Of a DNA stretch of 45,287 nucleotides, positions 33,134-40,004 are shown piece after piece. A program made the position numbers and the translations under genes. How positions within the stretch are numbered: the stretch's first letter is position 1; each line of letters opens with the position of its first letter. The notes beneath the pieces were generated by a model that had not been told where the DNA came from, did no database searches, and saw only the letters and a list, made by a program, of their open reading frames with translations. The stretch is from Streptomyces geranii (lineage in GTDB: Bacteria; Actinomycetota; Actinomycetes; Streptomycetales; Streptomycetaceae), in assembly GCF_002954775.1 (NCBI RefSeq), contig NZ_KZ672953.1:96101-141387 (forward strand), given 5' to 3'.

Positions 33134-33889
33134 ATGCAGAGCTCACTTTTCGCGCACAACGACTCGCAGACCCAGGAACGCTGGAGCCTGCAGAGCAAGC
33201 AGATGCTCCGGGTCACCCTGGAGGGCCACGACGACATCCTCGCCCGCAAGGGCACGATGGTCGCCTACCAGGGGCTGATGGAGTTCGACGCCGAGTACCA
33301 GAGCAGAGGCCAGGGCCGCTCCCGGGCGGCCACCGGCGAGGGCCTGGACCTGATGCGCTGCCACGGGCAGGGCACGGTCTATCTCGCCAACCTCGCCCAG
33401 CACATCCATGTGGTGGACGTGGAGCAGGACGGGCTGACCGTCGACAGCAGCTACGTCCTCGCGATGGACTCCGGGCTGCACCACGAGGTCATCGCCGTGG
33501 ACAGCCTGTACGGCATCTCCGGCTCCGGGAAGTACCAGCTCAACATCACCGGCCGCGGCAAGGTCGCCCTGATGACCTCCGGTGCGCCGCTGATGATGCA
33601 GGTGACGCCCGACAAGTACGTCAACTGCGACGCCGACGCGATCGTGGCCTGGTCGACCGGACTGCGCGTACAGATGCAGGCCCAGACGCACACCTCCGGT
33701 GTGTGGCGGCGCCGTGGCAACACCGGTGAGGGCTGGGAACTCAGCTTCATGGGCAGTGGCTACGCGCTGGTCCAGCCCAGCGAGCTGCTGCCGCCGCAGA
33801 ACGCCCAGATCGGCTCCGGCCTCGCCGCGCAGTACGGGATGGGCCAGCAGGGGGTCCGCAGCCAGAACCAGGGCAACGCCTGGAGCTAG
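33134..33889 (+). CDS. AIM24 family protein
   Basis: 251 residues, again a single AIM24 domain: QMLRVTLEGHDDILARKGTMVAYQG, MRCHGQGTVYLANLAQHIHVVD, SSYVLAMDSGLHHEV, ITGRGKVALMTSGAP, and GSGYALVQPSELLPP at the end. A short Gln/Gly/Asn-rich tail follows (QYGMGQQGVRSQNQGNAWS), disordered and unlike its two neighbours. ATG 33134 follows GAGGGGGAG. It is last gene of the TerD-AIM24 operon; a 13-bp terminator hairpin lies 38 bases downstream. Confidence 0.85.
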   Translation: MQSSLFAHNDSQTQERWSLQSKQMLRVTLEGHDDILARKGTMVAYQGLMEFDAEYQSRGQGRSRAATGEGLDLMRCHGQGTVYLANLAQHIHVVDVEQDGLTVDSSYVLAMDSGLHHEVIAVDSLYGISGSGKYQLNITGRGKVALMTSGAPLMMQVTPDKYVNCDADAIVAWSTGLRVQMQAQTHTSGVWRRRGNTGEGWELSFMGSGYALVQPSELLPPQNAQIGSGLAAQYGMGQQGVRSQNQGNAWS

Positions 33890-33927
33890 CCGCGCGGGAC
33901 AGCCGTCCGGACAGGCAGTGCGGATGT

Positions 33928-33962
33928 GTAAGGGGCGACCACCATGGGCGGTCGCCCCTTAC
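33928..33962. terminator. Hairpin terminator after the AIM24 operon
   Basis: Perfect 13-bp stem, GTAAGGGGCGACC (33928-33940) with GGTCGCCCCTTAC (33950-33962), loop ACCATGGGC. It sits between convergent genes (AIM24 operon and Nudix hydrolase) and can serve both directions. Confidence 0.88.
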
Positions 33963-34000
33963 CCGTGGTCGCCCTTCACTCGCGGTCGCGCCTCACCCGG

Positions 34001-34525
34001 TCACAGTCTGGCGCGCGTCGCTTCGAGCAGTCGTACGACCGAGTCGTCCGCCACCTCCGCCACCTCGGCGTAGGCGAACCAGCGCAGGTCCAGGGACTCG
34101 TCGCTGATCTCCTGGACCGCTCCGGGCGGCGCCACCACCGCGTACTGCACATCGAGGTGCCAGTGGCACGGTGCCGGGATCGGATGGCGGTCCAGCCGGA
34201 CCGGGCCGCCCTTGAGCAGCGTCAGGCCCGCCGTGATGCCCGACTCCTCCGTGGCCTCGCGCAGCGCCGCGGCGGCGACGGAGACGTCCTGCGGCTCGCA
34301 GTGGCCGCCCATCTGCAGCCACATCCGCAGCTTCTTGTGCAGCGTCAGCAGCACCTGGCCGCGCGAGGGGTCGATCACCAGCGCGCTCGCCGTGAGGTGC
34401 CCCGCGCAGCACGACTTCCACATGCCGTCCGGATGTGCCTCCAGATGGCCGAGATAGGCGTCCCGCAGCTCTTGCTGGTCCTCGTACTCCTTCAGTACGA
34501 GGACCGCGTCGTCGTACAGACTCAC
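34001..34525 (-). CDS. Nudix hydrolase
   Basis: 174 residues from GTG 34525, which overlaps the DUF2342 gene stop as GTGA. The Nudix region is GGHCEPQDVSVAAAALREATEESGI; the helix REATEESG is canonical, while the first half has the one-residue longer spacing often seen in actinobacterial GGHxEP-type members. An N-terminal helix-rich segment of ~45 residues, with CCAGH before the first strand, precedes the domain. It probably hydrolyses a nucleoside diphosphate derivative; substrate unknown. It is the second gene of a two-gene operon with the DUF2342 protein. Confidence 0.85.
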   Translation of the reverse strand: MSLYDDAVLVLKEYEDQQELRDAYLGHLEAHPDGMWKSCCAGHLTASALVIDPSRGQVLLTLHKKLRMWLQMGGHCEPQDVSVAAAALREATEESGITAGLTLLKGGPVRLDRHPIPAPCHWHLDVQYAVVAPPGAVQEISDESLDLRWFAYAEVAEVADDSVVRLLEATRARL

Positions 34526-35913
34526 TCGGAGTCGTCGTCCTTCTTGAGGTTGGGCTTCTCGGCTGCCTCGCCGAGCATCTTGTCCAGCTCCGAGAAGTCG
34601 AGCTGCTCGCGGTGCACGAAGCCGTCCGGGTCGTCCAGGTCGGAGGCGGTCGGCAGCATGTCCGGGTGGGCCCACAGGCCGTCCCGGCCGTCGACACCGC
34701 GCGCGTCCGTCAGCGACGCCCACAGGCGCGACGCGTCGCGCAGCCGGCGCGGGCGCAGCTCCAGGCCGATCAGCGTGGCGAACGTCTGCTCGGCCGGACC
34801 CCCCGAGGCCCGCCGGCGGCGCAGCGTCTCGCGCAGCGCGTCCGCGGACGTCAGACGGGGCTTGGCCGCCGCGTGGACCACCGCGTCCACCCAGCCCTCC
34901 ACCAGGGCCAGTGCCGTCTCCAGCCGGGCCAGGGCGATCTTCTGCTCCGGGGTGTCCTCCGGCTGGAACATGCCCTGCTGGAGCGCCTCCTGGATCTGCT
35001 CCGGGTTCTGCGGGTCGAACTGGCCGACCACGTCCTCCAGCTTGGCCGTGTCGACCTTGATCCCGCGCGCGTAGCCGTCGACCGCGCCGAACAGGTGCGA
35101 GCGCAGCCACGGCACATGGGCGAACAGGCGCTGGTGGGCGGCCTCGCGCAGGGCGAGATACAGCCGCACCTCCTCCTGGGGCACGCCCAGGTCCTTGCCG
35201 AACGCCTCGATGTTCGCCGGCAGCAGCGCGGCCCGGCCCGCCGGACCCAGGGGCAGACCGATGTCCGTGGAGCCCACGACCTCGCCCGCGAGGACCCCTA
35301 CGGCCTGCCCGATCTGCGTACCGAACATGGCGCCGCCCATGGAGCGCATCATGCCGATCAGCGGGCCCGCCATGGCCTGCATCTCCTCGGGCAGCACATC
35401 GCCCATGGCCGCGCCGACGCGCTCGGCGACCGGGTCGACCAGCTCCTTCCACGCGGGCAGGGTCGCCTCGACCCACTCCGCGCGGCTCCACGCCACCGCG
35501 GAGCCCGCACCGGACGGCAGCGATGTCGCGTCGTCCAGCCACAGGTCCGCCAGCCGGACGGCCTCCTCGACCGCGGTGCGCTCGGCGGGACCGATGCTGG
35601 CGTCCTTGACACCGTCCGACGTCCCCTGGGAGACCGTCTGGCGGGCGATCTGCTTGGCCATGTCCCAGTTCACCGGCCCGCCCTCGTACGAGAGCATCTG
35701 GCCCAGCTGCTGGAACGCTGCGCCCAGGTCGTTGGGGTTCAGGGAACCGAACATGGCTGCGAGCGGATTGTCGCCTCCGGGACCGCCGAAGCCGGCAGGT
35801 CCGAAACCGAACGGTCCCTGACCACCACCGCTCTGCTGGTCCTTCTTCTTGCCCTCGTCGCCGTTCTCCGGCTCCTCCGGCGGAAGGCCGAATCCGAATG
35901 GGGTGTCACTCAC
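34522..35913 (-). CDS. DUF2342 (zincin-like) protein
   Basis: 463 residues from GTG 35913, preceded by GAGGAA. The N-terminal ~50 residues are Gly/Phe/Pro-rich (repeated GPFGFGPAGFGG-like units). The rest is mostly helical, with a Gly/Met-rich segment (MRSMGGAMFGTQIGQAVGVLAGEV) and the family motif R256-E-A-A-H260-QRLF...VPWL. Members are called zincin-like or F420-biosynthesis-associated proteins and occur near whiB7 in mycobacteria (Rv3195 by memory). The motif aligns to HExxH, but the first His is Arg here. No signal peptide. It is coupled to the Nudix hydrolase downstream; the SDR gene diverges upstream. Confidence 0.82.
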   Translation of the reverse strand: MSDTPFGFGLPPEEPENGDEGKKKDQQSGGGQGPFGFGPAGFGGPGGDNPLAAMFGSLNPNDLGAAFQQLGQMLSYEGGPVNWDMAKQIARQTVSQGTSDGVKDASIGPAERTAVEEAVRLADLWLDDATSLPSGAGSAVAWSRAEWVEATLPAWKELVDPVAERVGAAMGDVLPEEMQAMAGPLIGMMRSMGGAMFGTQIGQAVGVLAGEVVGSTDIGLPLGPAGRAALLPANIEAFGKDLGVPQEEVRLYLALREAAHQRLFAHVPWLRSHLFGAVDGYARGIKVDTAKLEDVVGQFDPQNPEQIQEALQQGMFQPEDTPEQKIALARLETALALVEGWVDAVVHAAAKPRLTSADALRETLRRRRASGGPAEQTFATLIGLELRPRRLRDASRLWASLTDARGVDGRDGLWAHPDMLPTASDLDDPDGFVHREQLDFSELDKMLGEAAEKPNLKKDDDSE

Positions 35914-36102
35914 GGGATTCCTCGGCTGGTAAGGCCGTCGGTTCTCCCGACGGCGGCTGCCCGACAACACCACCCAGCCTAGACACCGCGGCCGGTTGTG
36001 GGGCTCGGTGCTCCGCCGACTCCTGGCCTGCGGCAGGATGGATGTCACCTGGTACGTACGCGTCACGCGCGTCCTTACTGAAGACAACCGCTGGAGACGC
36101 CG

Positions 36103-37215
36103 GTGAGTTCCCCAGATCCGCAGGTTCGCGCAGCGCGAAACCACTCAACCAATCCGGCCATACGCGGGCCGGTCGTCGCGGTCACCGGCGCCGCGACGGG
36201 CATCGGGGCACTGCTCACCGAGCGGCTCGCCGCGTCCGACGAGATCAAGCAGGTCGTCGCCATCGACGAGCGCCGGGGTGAGTGCGCGGCGGCGCAGTGG
36301 CACATCCTGGATGTACGGGATCCGGCCATCGCGGAGAAGCTGCGCGGCGCCGATGTCGTGGTCCATCTGGCTGTCGATCTGGACCTGGAGACGGACGGCG
36401 CCGCCCGTACGGCCTACAACGTCCGCGGGACGCAGACCGTACTGACCGCCGCCGCTGCGGCCGGAGTGCACCGGGTCGTGCTGTGCACCTCCGCGATGGT
36501 CTACGGCGCGCTGCCGGACAACGAGCTGCCGCTCGCCGAGGACGCCGAGCTGCGGGCCACCGCCGAGGCGACCGGGGTCGGGGACCTGCTGGAGATCGAG
36601 CGGCTCGCGCGGCGCGCGCCGCGGGCGCATCCGGGGCTGAACGTGACGGTTGTGCGGCCCGCAGTGCTGATCGGAGGTACGGACACCGCTCTGACCAGGT
36701 ACTTCGAGTCGCCTCGGCTGCTTGTCGTGGCCGGGTCGCGGCCCGCGTGGCAGTTCTGCCACGTCGAGGATCTCTGCAGCGCTCTGGAGTACGCGGTGCT
36801 GGAGAAGGTCGAGGGGGAGCTTGCCGTCGGGTGTGACGGGTGGCTGGAGCAGGAGGAGGTCGAGGAGCTGAGCGGGATCCGGCGCATGGAGCTGCCGTCC
36901 GCCGTCGCTCTCGGCGCGGCTGCCCGGCTGCACCGGATCGGGCTGACGCCCTCTCCGGCGGGGGATCTGGCGTACACGATGTATCCGTGGGTGGTGAGCG
37001 GGAGTCGGTTGCACGATGCGGGGTGGCGGCCTCAGTGGAGCAATGAGGAGGTGCTTGCTGAGCTGCTGGAGGAGGTTGCGGGGCGGCATACGGTTGCCGG
37101 GCGGCGGTTGGGGCGGAAGGACGCGACTGCGGCGGGGGCTGCGGGGGCGACTGTGGCGTTGTTGGGTGCGGCTGCGGTGGTGCGGCGGGCTCGGAAGGCT
37201 CGGCGGCGGATTTGA
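36103..37215 (+). CDS. Extended SDR / NAD-dependent epimerase-dehydratase family protein
   Basis: 370 residues from GTG 36103, which has GGAGA eight bases upstream. A cofactor loop VTGAATGIG lies at about 26-34, with DVRDP and ADVVVHLAVDLD strands, then VLCTSAMVYG. The usual YxxxK pair is not evident after that strand, so catalysis is uncertain. A segment GSRPAWQFCHVEDLCSALEYA matches extended SDRs. The C-terminus has an Ala/Gly/Val-rich helix followed by RRARKARRRI, which looks like a membrane tail anchor with positive cytosolic end. The last ~100 codons use many G- and T-ending codons and the strand becomes G-rich, unlike the first half. Confidence 0.8.
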   Translation: MSSPDPQVRAARNHSTNPAIRGPVVAVTGAATGIGALLTERLAASDEIKQVVAIDERRGECAAAQWHILDVRDPAIAEKLRGADVVVHLAVDLDLETDGAARTAYNVRGTQTVLTAAAAAGVHRVVLCTSAMVYGALPDNELPLAEDAELRATAEATGVGDLLEIERLARRAPRAHPGLNVTVVRPAVLIGGTDTALTRYFESPRLLVVAGSRPAWQFCHVEDLCSALEYAVLEKVEGELAVGCDGWLEQEEVEELSGIRRMELPSAVALGAAARLHRIGLTPSPAGDLAYTMYPWVVSGSRLHDAGWRPQWSNEEVLAELLEEVAGRHTVAGRRLGRKDATAAGAAGATVALLGAAAVVRRARKARRRI

Positions 37216-37240
37216 GGGGTGGGGTGCGGGTGGGGTTTTC

Positions 37241-37267
37241 CTCGCCCCCGCCGCCCCTACCCGTCCC
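37241..37267. repeat. Copy 1 of a 27-bp GC-rich intergenic repeat
   Basis: CTCGCCCCCGCCGCCCCTAC followed by CCGTCCC; the same 27 bases occur at 45215-45241. Both copies lie just downstream of a gene, follow a GGGGTG-rich stretch ending in TTTT, and are followed by C/G runs. The surrounding 37216-37389 region otherwise holds only GC hairpins and a second repeat type. Confidence 0.8.
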
Positions 37268-37333
37268 TCCCCCAGAGGGGGGACCCCCACCGGGGGCTGC
37301 GCCCCCAGACCCCCGCCTGTCGCGCTGAACGCG

Positions 37334-37359
37334 CTCGTCCTCAAACGCCGGACGGGCTG
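37334..37359. repeat. Streptomyces dispersed intergenic repeat (CTCAAACGCCGGACGGGCTG type)
   Basis: The segment at 37334-37359 contains CTCAAACGCCGGACGGGCTG. I recall this short sequence (or its complement, with GGCGTTTGAGGACGAG) as a recurrent intergenic element in many Streptomyces genomes. GGGGGCTGCGCCCCC, which often accompanies it, lies just upstream. Its function is not known to me. Confidence 0.55.
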
Positions 37360-37389
37360 GAGGGGGTGCTGGGGTGGCACCATGGGGGT

Positions 37390-37851
37390 ATGGCATCCCT
37401 TGACGTTCATCCCGGTGAGTTCGCCGCTCTGGAGCCCATCAAGCTTGTTGCCGTTCGGGATGAGGCGCTCTCCCTCGATGAGGTTTTTCGGGCCGTGGGG
37501 GACGACTCCGCCGGGGGGACCGTCCTCTTCGTCGGGACCGTTCGGGATCATGACGGTGGGGCCGATGTCGAGGGGCTCGGGTATTCGTGTCATCCCAGCG
37601 CCGAGGCCGAGATTCGGCGTGTCGCCGAGAAGGTCGTCGCCGAGTTTCCCGTGCGGGCGCTTGCCGCTGTGCATCGGGTCGGGGATTTGAGAGTGGGGGA
37701 TCTGGCTGTTGTCGTCGCCGTTTCCTGTCCGCATCGGGGGGAGGCCTTCGCCGCCTGTCGGAAGCTGATCGACGATCTCAAGCGCGAGGTGCCCATCTGG
37801 AAGCACCAGACCTTCTCCGACGGGACCGAGGAATGGGTCGGCGCCTGCTGA
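37390..37851 (+). CDS. moaE: MoaE, large subunit of molybdopterin synthase
   Basis: 153 residues from ATG 37390. Family motifs in order: GTVLFVGTVRDHD (43-55), LGYSCHPSAE, VHRVGDLRVGD (94-104), VAVSCPHRGEAFAACR, and LKREVPIWKHQ, with K131 and K138 matching the two conserved active-site lysines. MoaE converts precursor Z to molybdopterin with sulfur from thiocarboxylated MoaD, which MoeZ (5134-6312 here) can charge. It stands alone behind a repeat-rich intergenic stretch. Codon use is visibly T-rich at third positions (gtt, ctt, gat, ttt) compared with neighbours. Confidence 0.92.
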   Translation: MASLDVHPGEFAALEPIKLVAVRDEALSLDEVFRAVGDDSAGGTVLFVGTVRDHDGGADVEGLGYSCHPSAEAEIRRVAEKVVAEFPVRALAAVHRVGDLRVGDLAVVVAVSCPHRGEAFAACRKLIDDLKREVPIWKHQTFSDGTEEWVGAC

Positions 37852-37963
37852 GTGCGCGTCGCTCCGGTTGCGTAACCGCACCCCGGGCGTGAGCGTTAAC
37901 ACAGCGGAGGTTAATCTGCTGATCAGTCAGTTGCGGTCACTCTTTTGGGGTTGGGAGGTCGGC

Positions 37964-38122
37964 ATGGCGGCACTCGCCTGGTTGCTGATTCCGCTGGTGG
38001 CTGCGATCGGCGCCGGCCTGTGGGGAAGTTGGGCCAACCGGACTCGCAGGACACGCGGTGACGGGCCCGAACTCGACGGCTACGTGCGGTTCCGCGAGGC
38101 CATGGAGAAGTCCCGGACCTGA
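37964..38122 (+). CDS. Small single-pass membrane protein
   Basis: 52 residues from ATG 37964, with GGGAGG five bases upstream, a good ribosome-binding site. One hydrophobic helix spans residues ~3-22 (LAWLLIPLVAAIGAGLWGSW), followed by a basic stop-transfer RTRRTRGD and a short cytosolic tail (YVRFREAMEKS). The frame is open upstream for 32 more codons but without a better start. It lies 57 bases before the PDZ protease gene, itself membrane-anchored, so a shared membrane process is possible. No family recognised. Confidence 0.75.
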   Translation: MAALAWLLIPLVAAIGAGLWGSWANRTRRTRGDGPELDGYVRFREAMEKSRT

Positions 38123-38179
38123 TACCCGTACGGGCGGCCCTGACGGTGCGCCGACAGGACCGTCCCGTACTGTCGTGCC

Positions 38180-39274
38180 ATGCCACGCCGCACCGCGACG
38201 ATGCTCGCCTCCACCCTCATGCTGATCGCGCTTTTCTGCGCCGGAGTGTTCATCACCGTGCCGTACGCGGAGATGTCGCCGGGGCCGACCGTGAACACCC
38301 TCGGGGACCATGACGGCGAGCCGGTGCTGCAGATCTCCGGGCGCAAGACCTACGCGACCTCCGGACATCTGAACATGACCACCGTCCGGGTCACCAGCGC
38401 CGACTACAACATGAACCTCGTCGAGGCCGTGTACGGGTGGCTCGCGCACGACAACAAGGTCGTGCCGCACGACACGCTCTATCCGGACGGCAAGACCGAG
38501 GAGCAGTCGACCCAGGAGAACGCCGAGGAGTTCAGCCAGTCCCAGGAGAGTGCCAAGGTCGCGGCTCTGAAAGAGCTTGATGTTCCCGTGCAGTCCTGGG
38601 TCATTGTCTCCACCGTGTTGAAAGGCTCTCCTGCCGAGGGGGAACTGCACGCCGGTGATGTCATCAAGGCCGTCGACGGTACGGCCGTCAAGGAGCCCTC
38701 CGACGTCGCCAAGCTGGTGACGAAGCACAAGGCCGGCGAGAAGGTCGTCTTCACCATCGTGCCCGCCGCCGAGCAGGCCGCCGCCGAGAAGGCGAACCGG
38801 GCCGCCACCAAGACGCAGGACATCACCATCACGACCACGAAGTCCGAGGACAGCGGCACCCAGCGCGCCATCGTCGGGATCTCCGCCGGGACCGACCACA
38901 CCTTCCCGTTCACCATCGACATCAAGCTCGCCGATGTCGGCGGCCCGAGTGCCGGACTGATGTTCGCCCTGGGGATCTACGACAAGCTGACGCCCGGGAG
39001 CCTCACCGGCGGCAAGTTCGTGGCCGGTACCGGCACCATCGACGACGACGGCAAGGTCGGTCCCATCGGCGGGATCGAGATGAAGACCGTCGGCGCGCGG
39101 GAAAAAGGGGCTCAGTACTTCCTGACCCCGGCCGACAACTGCGCGGCTGCCGCCAAGGACACCCCCGAGGGGCTCACGCTCGTCAAGGTGGGCACCATTG
39201 GCGATGCGTTGAGCGCCCTCAAGGACATCCGGTCCGGCGACACCGGCGATCTGCCTAAGTGCGGCACCAAGTAG
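38180..39274 (+). CDS. Membrane-anchored Lon-like serine protease with PDZ domain
   Basis: 364 residues. One N-terminal helix (~7-29) anchors the protein with an extracellular body. A PDZ domain (~145-205: VLKGSPAEGELHAGDVIKAVDG) precedes a Lon-type protease domain with the nucleophile in GGPSAG (Ser257) and the general-base Lys in GGIEMKTVG (Lys302), 45 residues later as in Lon. This is the YlbL/Rv3194c type. It lacks an ATPase domain and probably cleaves a membrane or secreted partner. ATG 38180 is preceded by TACTGT six bases upstream, suggesting a leaderless message. A hairpin directly overlaps the stop codon. Confidence 0.9.
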   Translation: MPRRTATMLASTLMLIALFCAGVFITVPYAEMSPGPTVNTLGDHDGEPVLQISGRKTYATSGHLNMTTVRVTSADYNMNLVEAVYGWLAHDNKVVPHDTLYPDGKTEEQSTQENAEEFSQSQESAKVAALKELDVPVQSWVIVSTVLKGSPAEGELHAGDVIKAVDGTAVKEPSDVAKLVTKHKAGEKVVFTIVPAAEQAAAEKANRAATKTQDITITTTKSEDSGTQRAIVGISAGTDHTFPFTIDIKLADVGGPSAGLMFALGIYDKLTPGSLTGGKFVAGTGTIDDDGKVGPIGGIEMKTVGAREKGAQYFLTPADNCAAAAKDTPEGLTLVKVGTIGDALSALKDIRSGDTGDLPKCGTK

Positions 39275-39292
39275 GCACTCCGTAGGAGTGCC
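39274..39292. terminator. Bidirectional terminator between PDZ protease and PPA1309-family gene
   Basis: GGCACTCC (39274-39281) and GGAGTGCC (39285-39292) form a perfect 8-bp stem with a GTA loop, starting at the last base of the protease stop codon. It separates convergent genes. Confidence 0.7.
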
Positions 39293-39309
39293 CGCTCGTT
39301 ACTCCGCCA

Positions 39310-39852
39310 TCACTCCGCGAACGTCGCCGACAGGGCCTCCGCCAGGCCCGGTACCAGGCCCGAGCCCGTCAGCACCTCCGTCGCCGCGTCCTTCTCGCGC
39401 AGGCGGACCGCCGAGTCCCGGGTGCCGTCGCGCAGCACCCCGACCGTCATCCGGACCTCCTGGCGGTCCGGGTGCGCGGCGACCCAGGCCGTCAGCTTCT
39501 TGTCGCTCAGCCCCTGCGGGACCGACGCCTCCGCGGACGGCGGCAGCATCAGCCGCTCCACGGTGAGCGCGCAGCCGACGACCGCGTCCGGCCAGGCGAT
39601 GGTGGCGAGGAAGTCGTCCAGCGGCTTGCCCGCCGGGATCTCGTCCTGCTCGATCGGGGTGAGACCGGCGGCCTCCTGCTCCTCGGTCAGGCCGAGCTGG
39701 GCGGCGAGAGAGGGTTCCTGGACCTTCAGCCGGGCGGTGTCTACGAGTGCGAAGAGCCTGGCCGGCTGGTCCCAGCCGAGGCCGGAGACGTACTCGTCGA
39801 TCTCGAGTACGGCCCGGGTGAGCGGGTTCGCCGCCATGGGAGTGTTGGACAT
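39310..39852 (-). CDS. PPA1309 family protein
   Basis: 180 residues from ATG 39852, which has AGGA eight bases upstream; GTG 39858 lies too close to that site. The sequence is acidic and soluble, with EIDEYVSGLGWDQPARLFALVDTARL near the start, IAWPDAVVGCALTVERLMLP in the middle, and TAWVAAHPDRQEVRMTVGVLRDG later; this matches a small actinobacterial family of unknown function usually placed beside the UPF0182 and PDZ genes. No catalytic motif or cofactor site is seen. It diverges from the UPF0182 gene, with 152 bases between them. Confidence 0.75.
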   Translation of the reverse strand: MSNTPMAANPLTRAVLEIDEYVSGLGWDQPARLFALVDTARLKVQEPSLAAQLGLTEEQEAAGLTPIEQDEIPAGKPLDDFLATIAWPDAVVGCALTVERLMLPPSAEASVPQGLSDKKLTAWVAAHPDRQEVRMTVGVLRDGTRDSAVRLREKDAATEVLTGSGLVPGLAEALSATFAE

Positions 39853-40004
39853 GGTCACAATCCTGCCTCGTTCATGGCCCGAAGCGGGAACCGAGTAAAG
39901 CGTGAGTAAGTTGCATAGGTGAGGCCTCTACGATCACGAGGCCTGACGGATGGTCCGCGATCACGGGGGCCTGACGGACCGACAGCGACTTTTGAGGTGC
40001 CACC

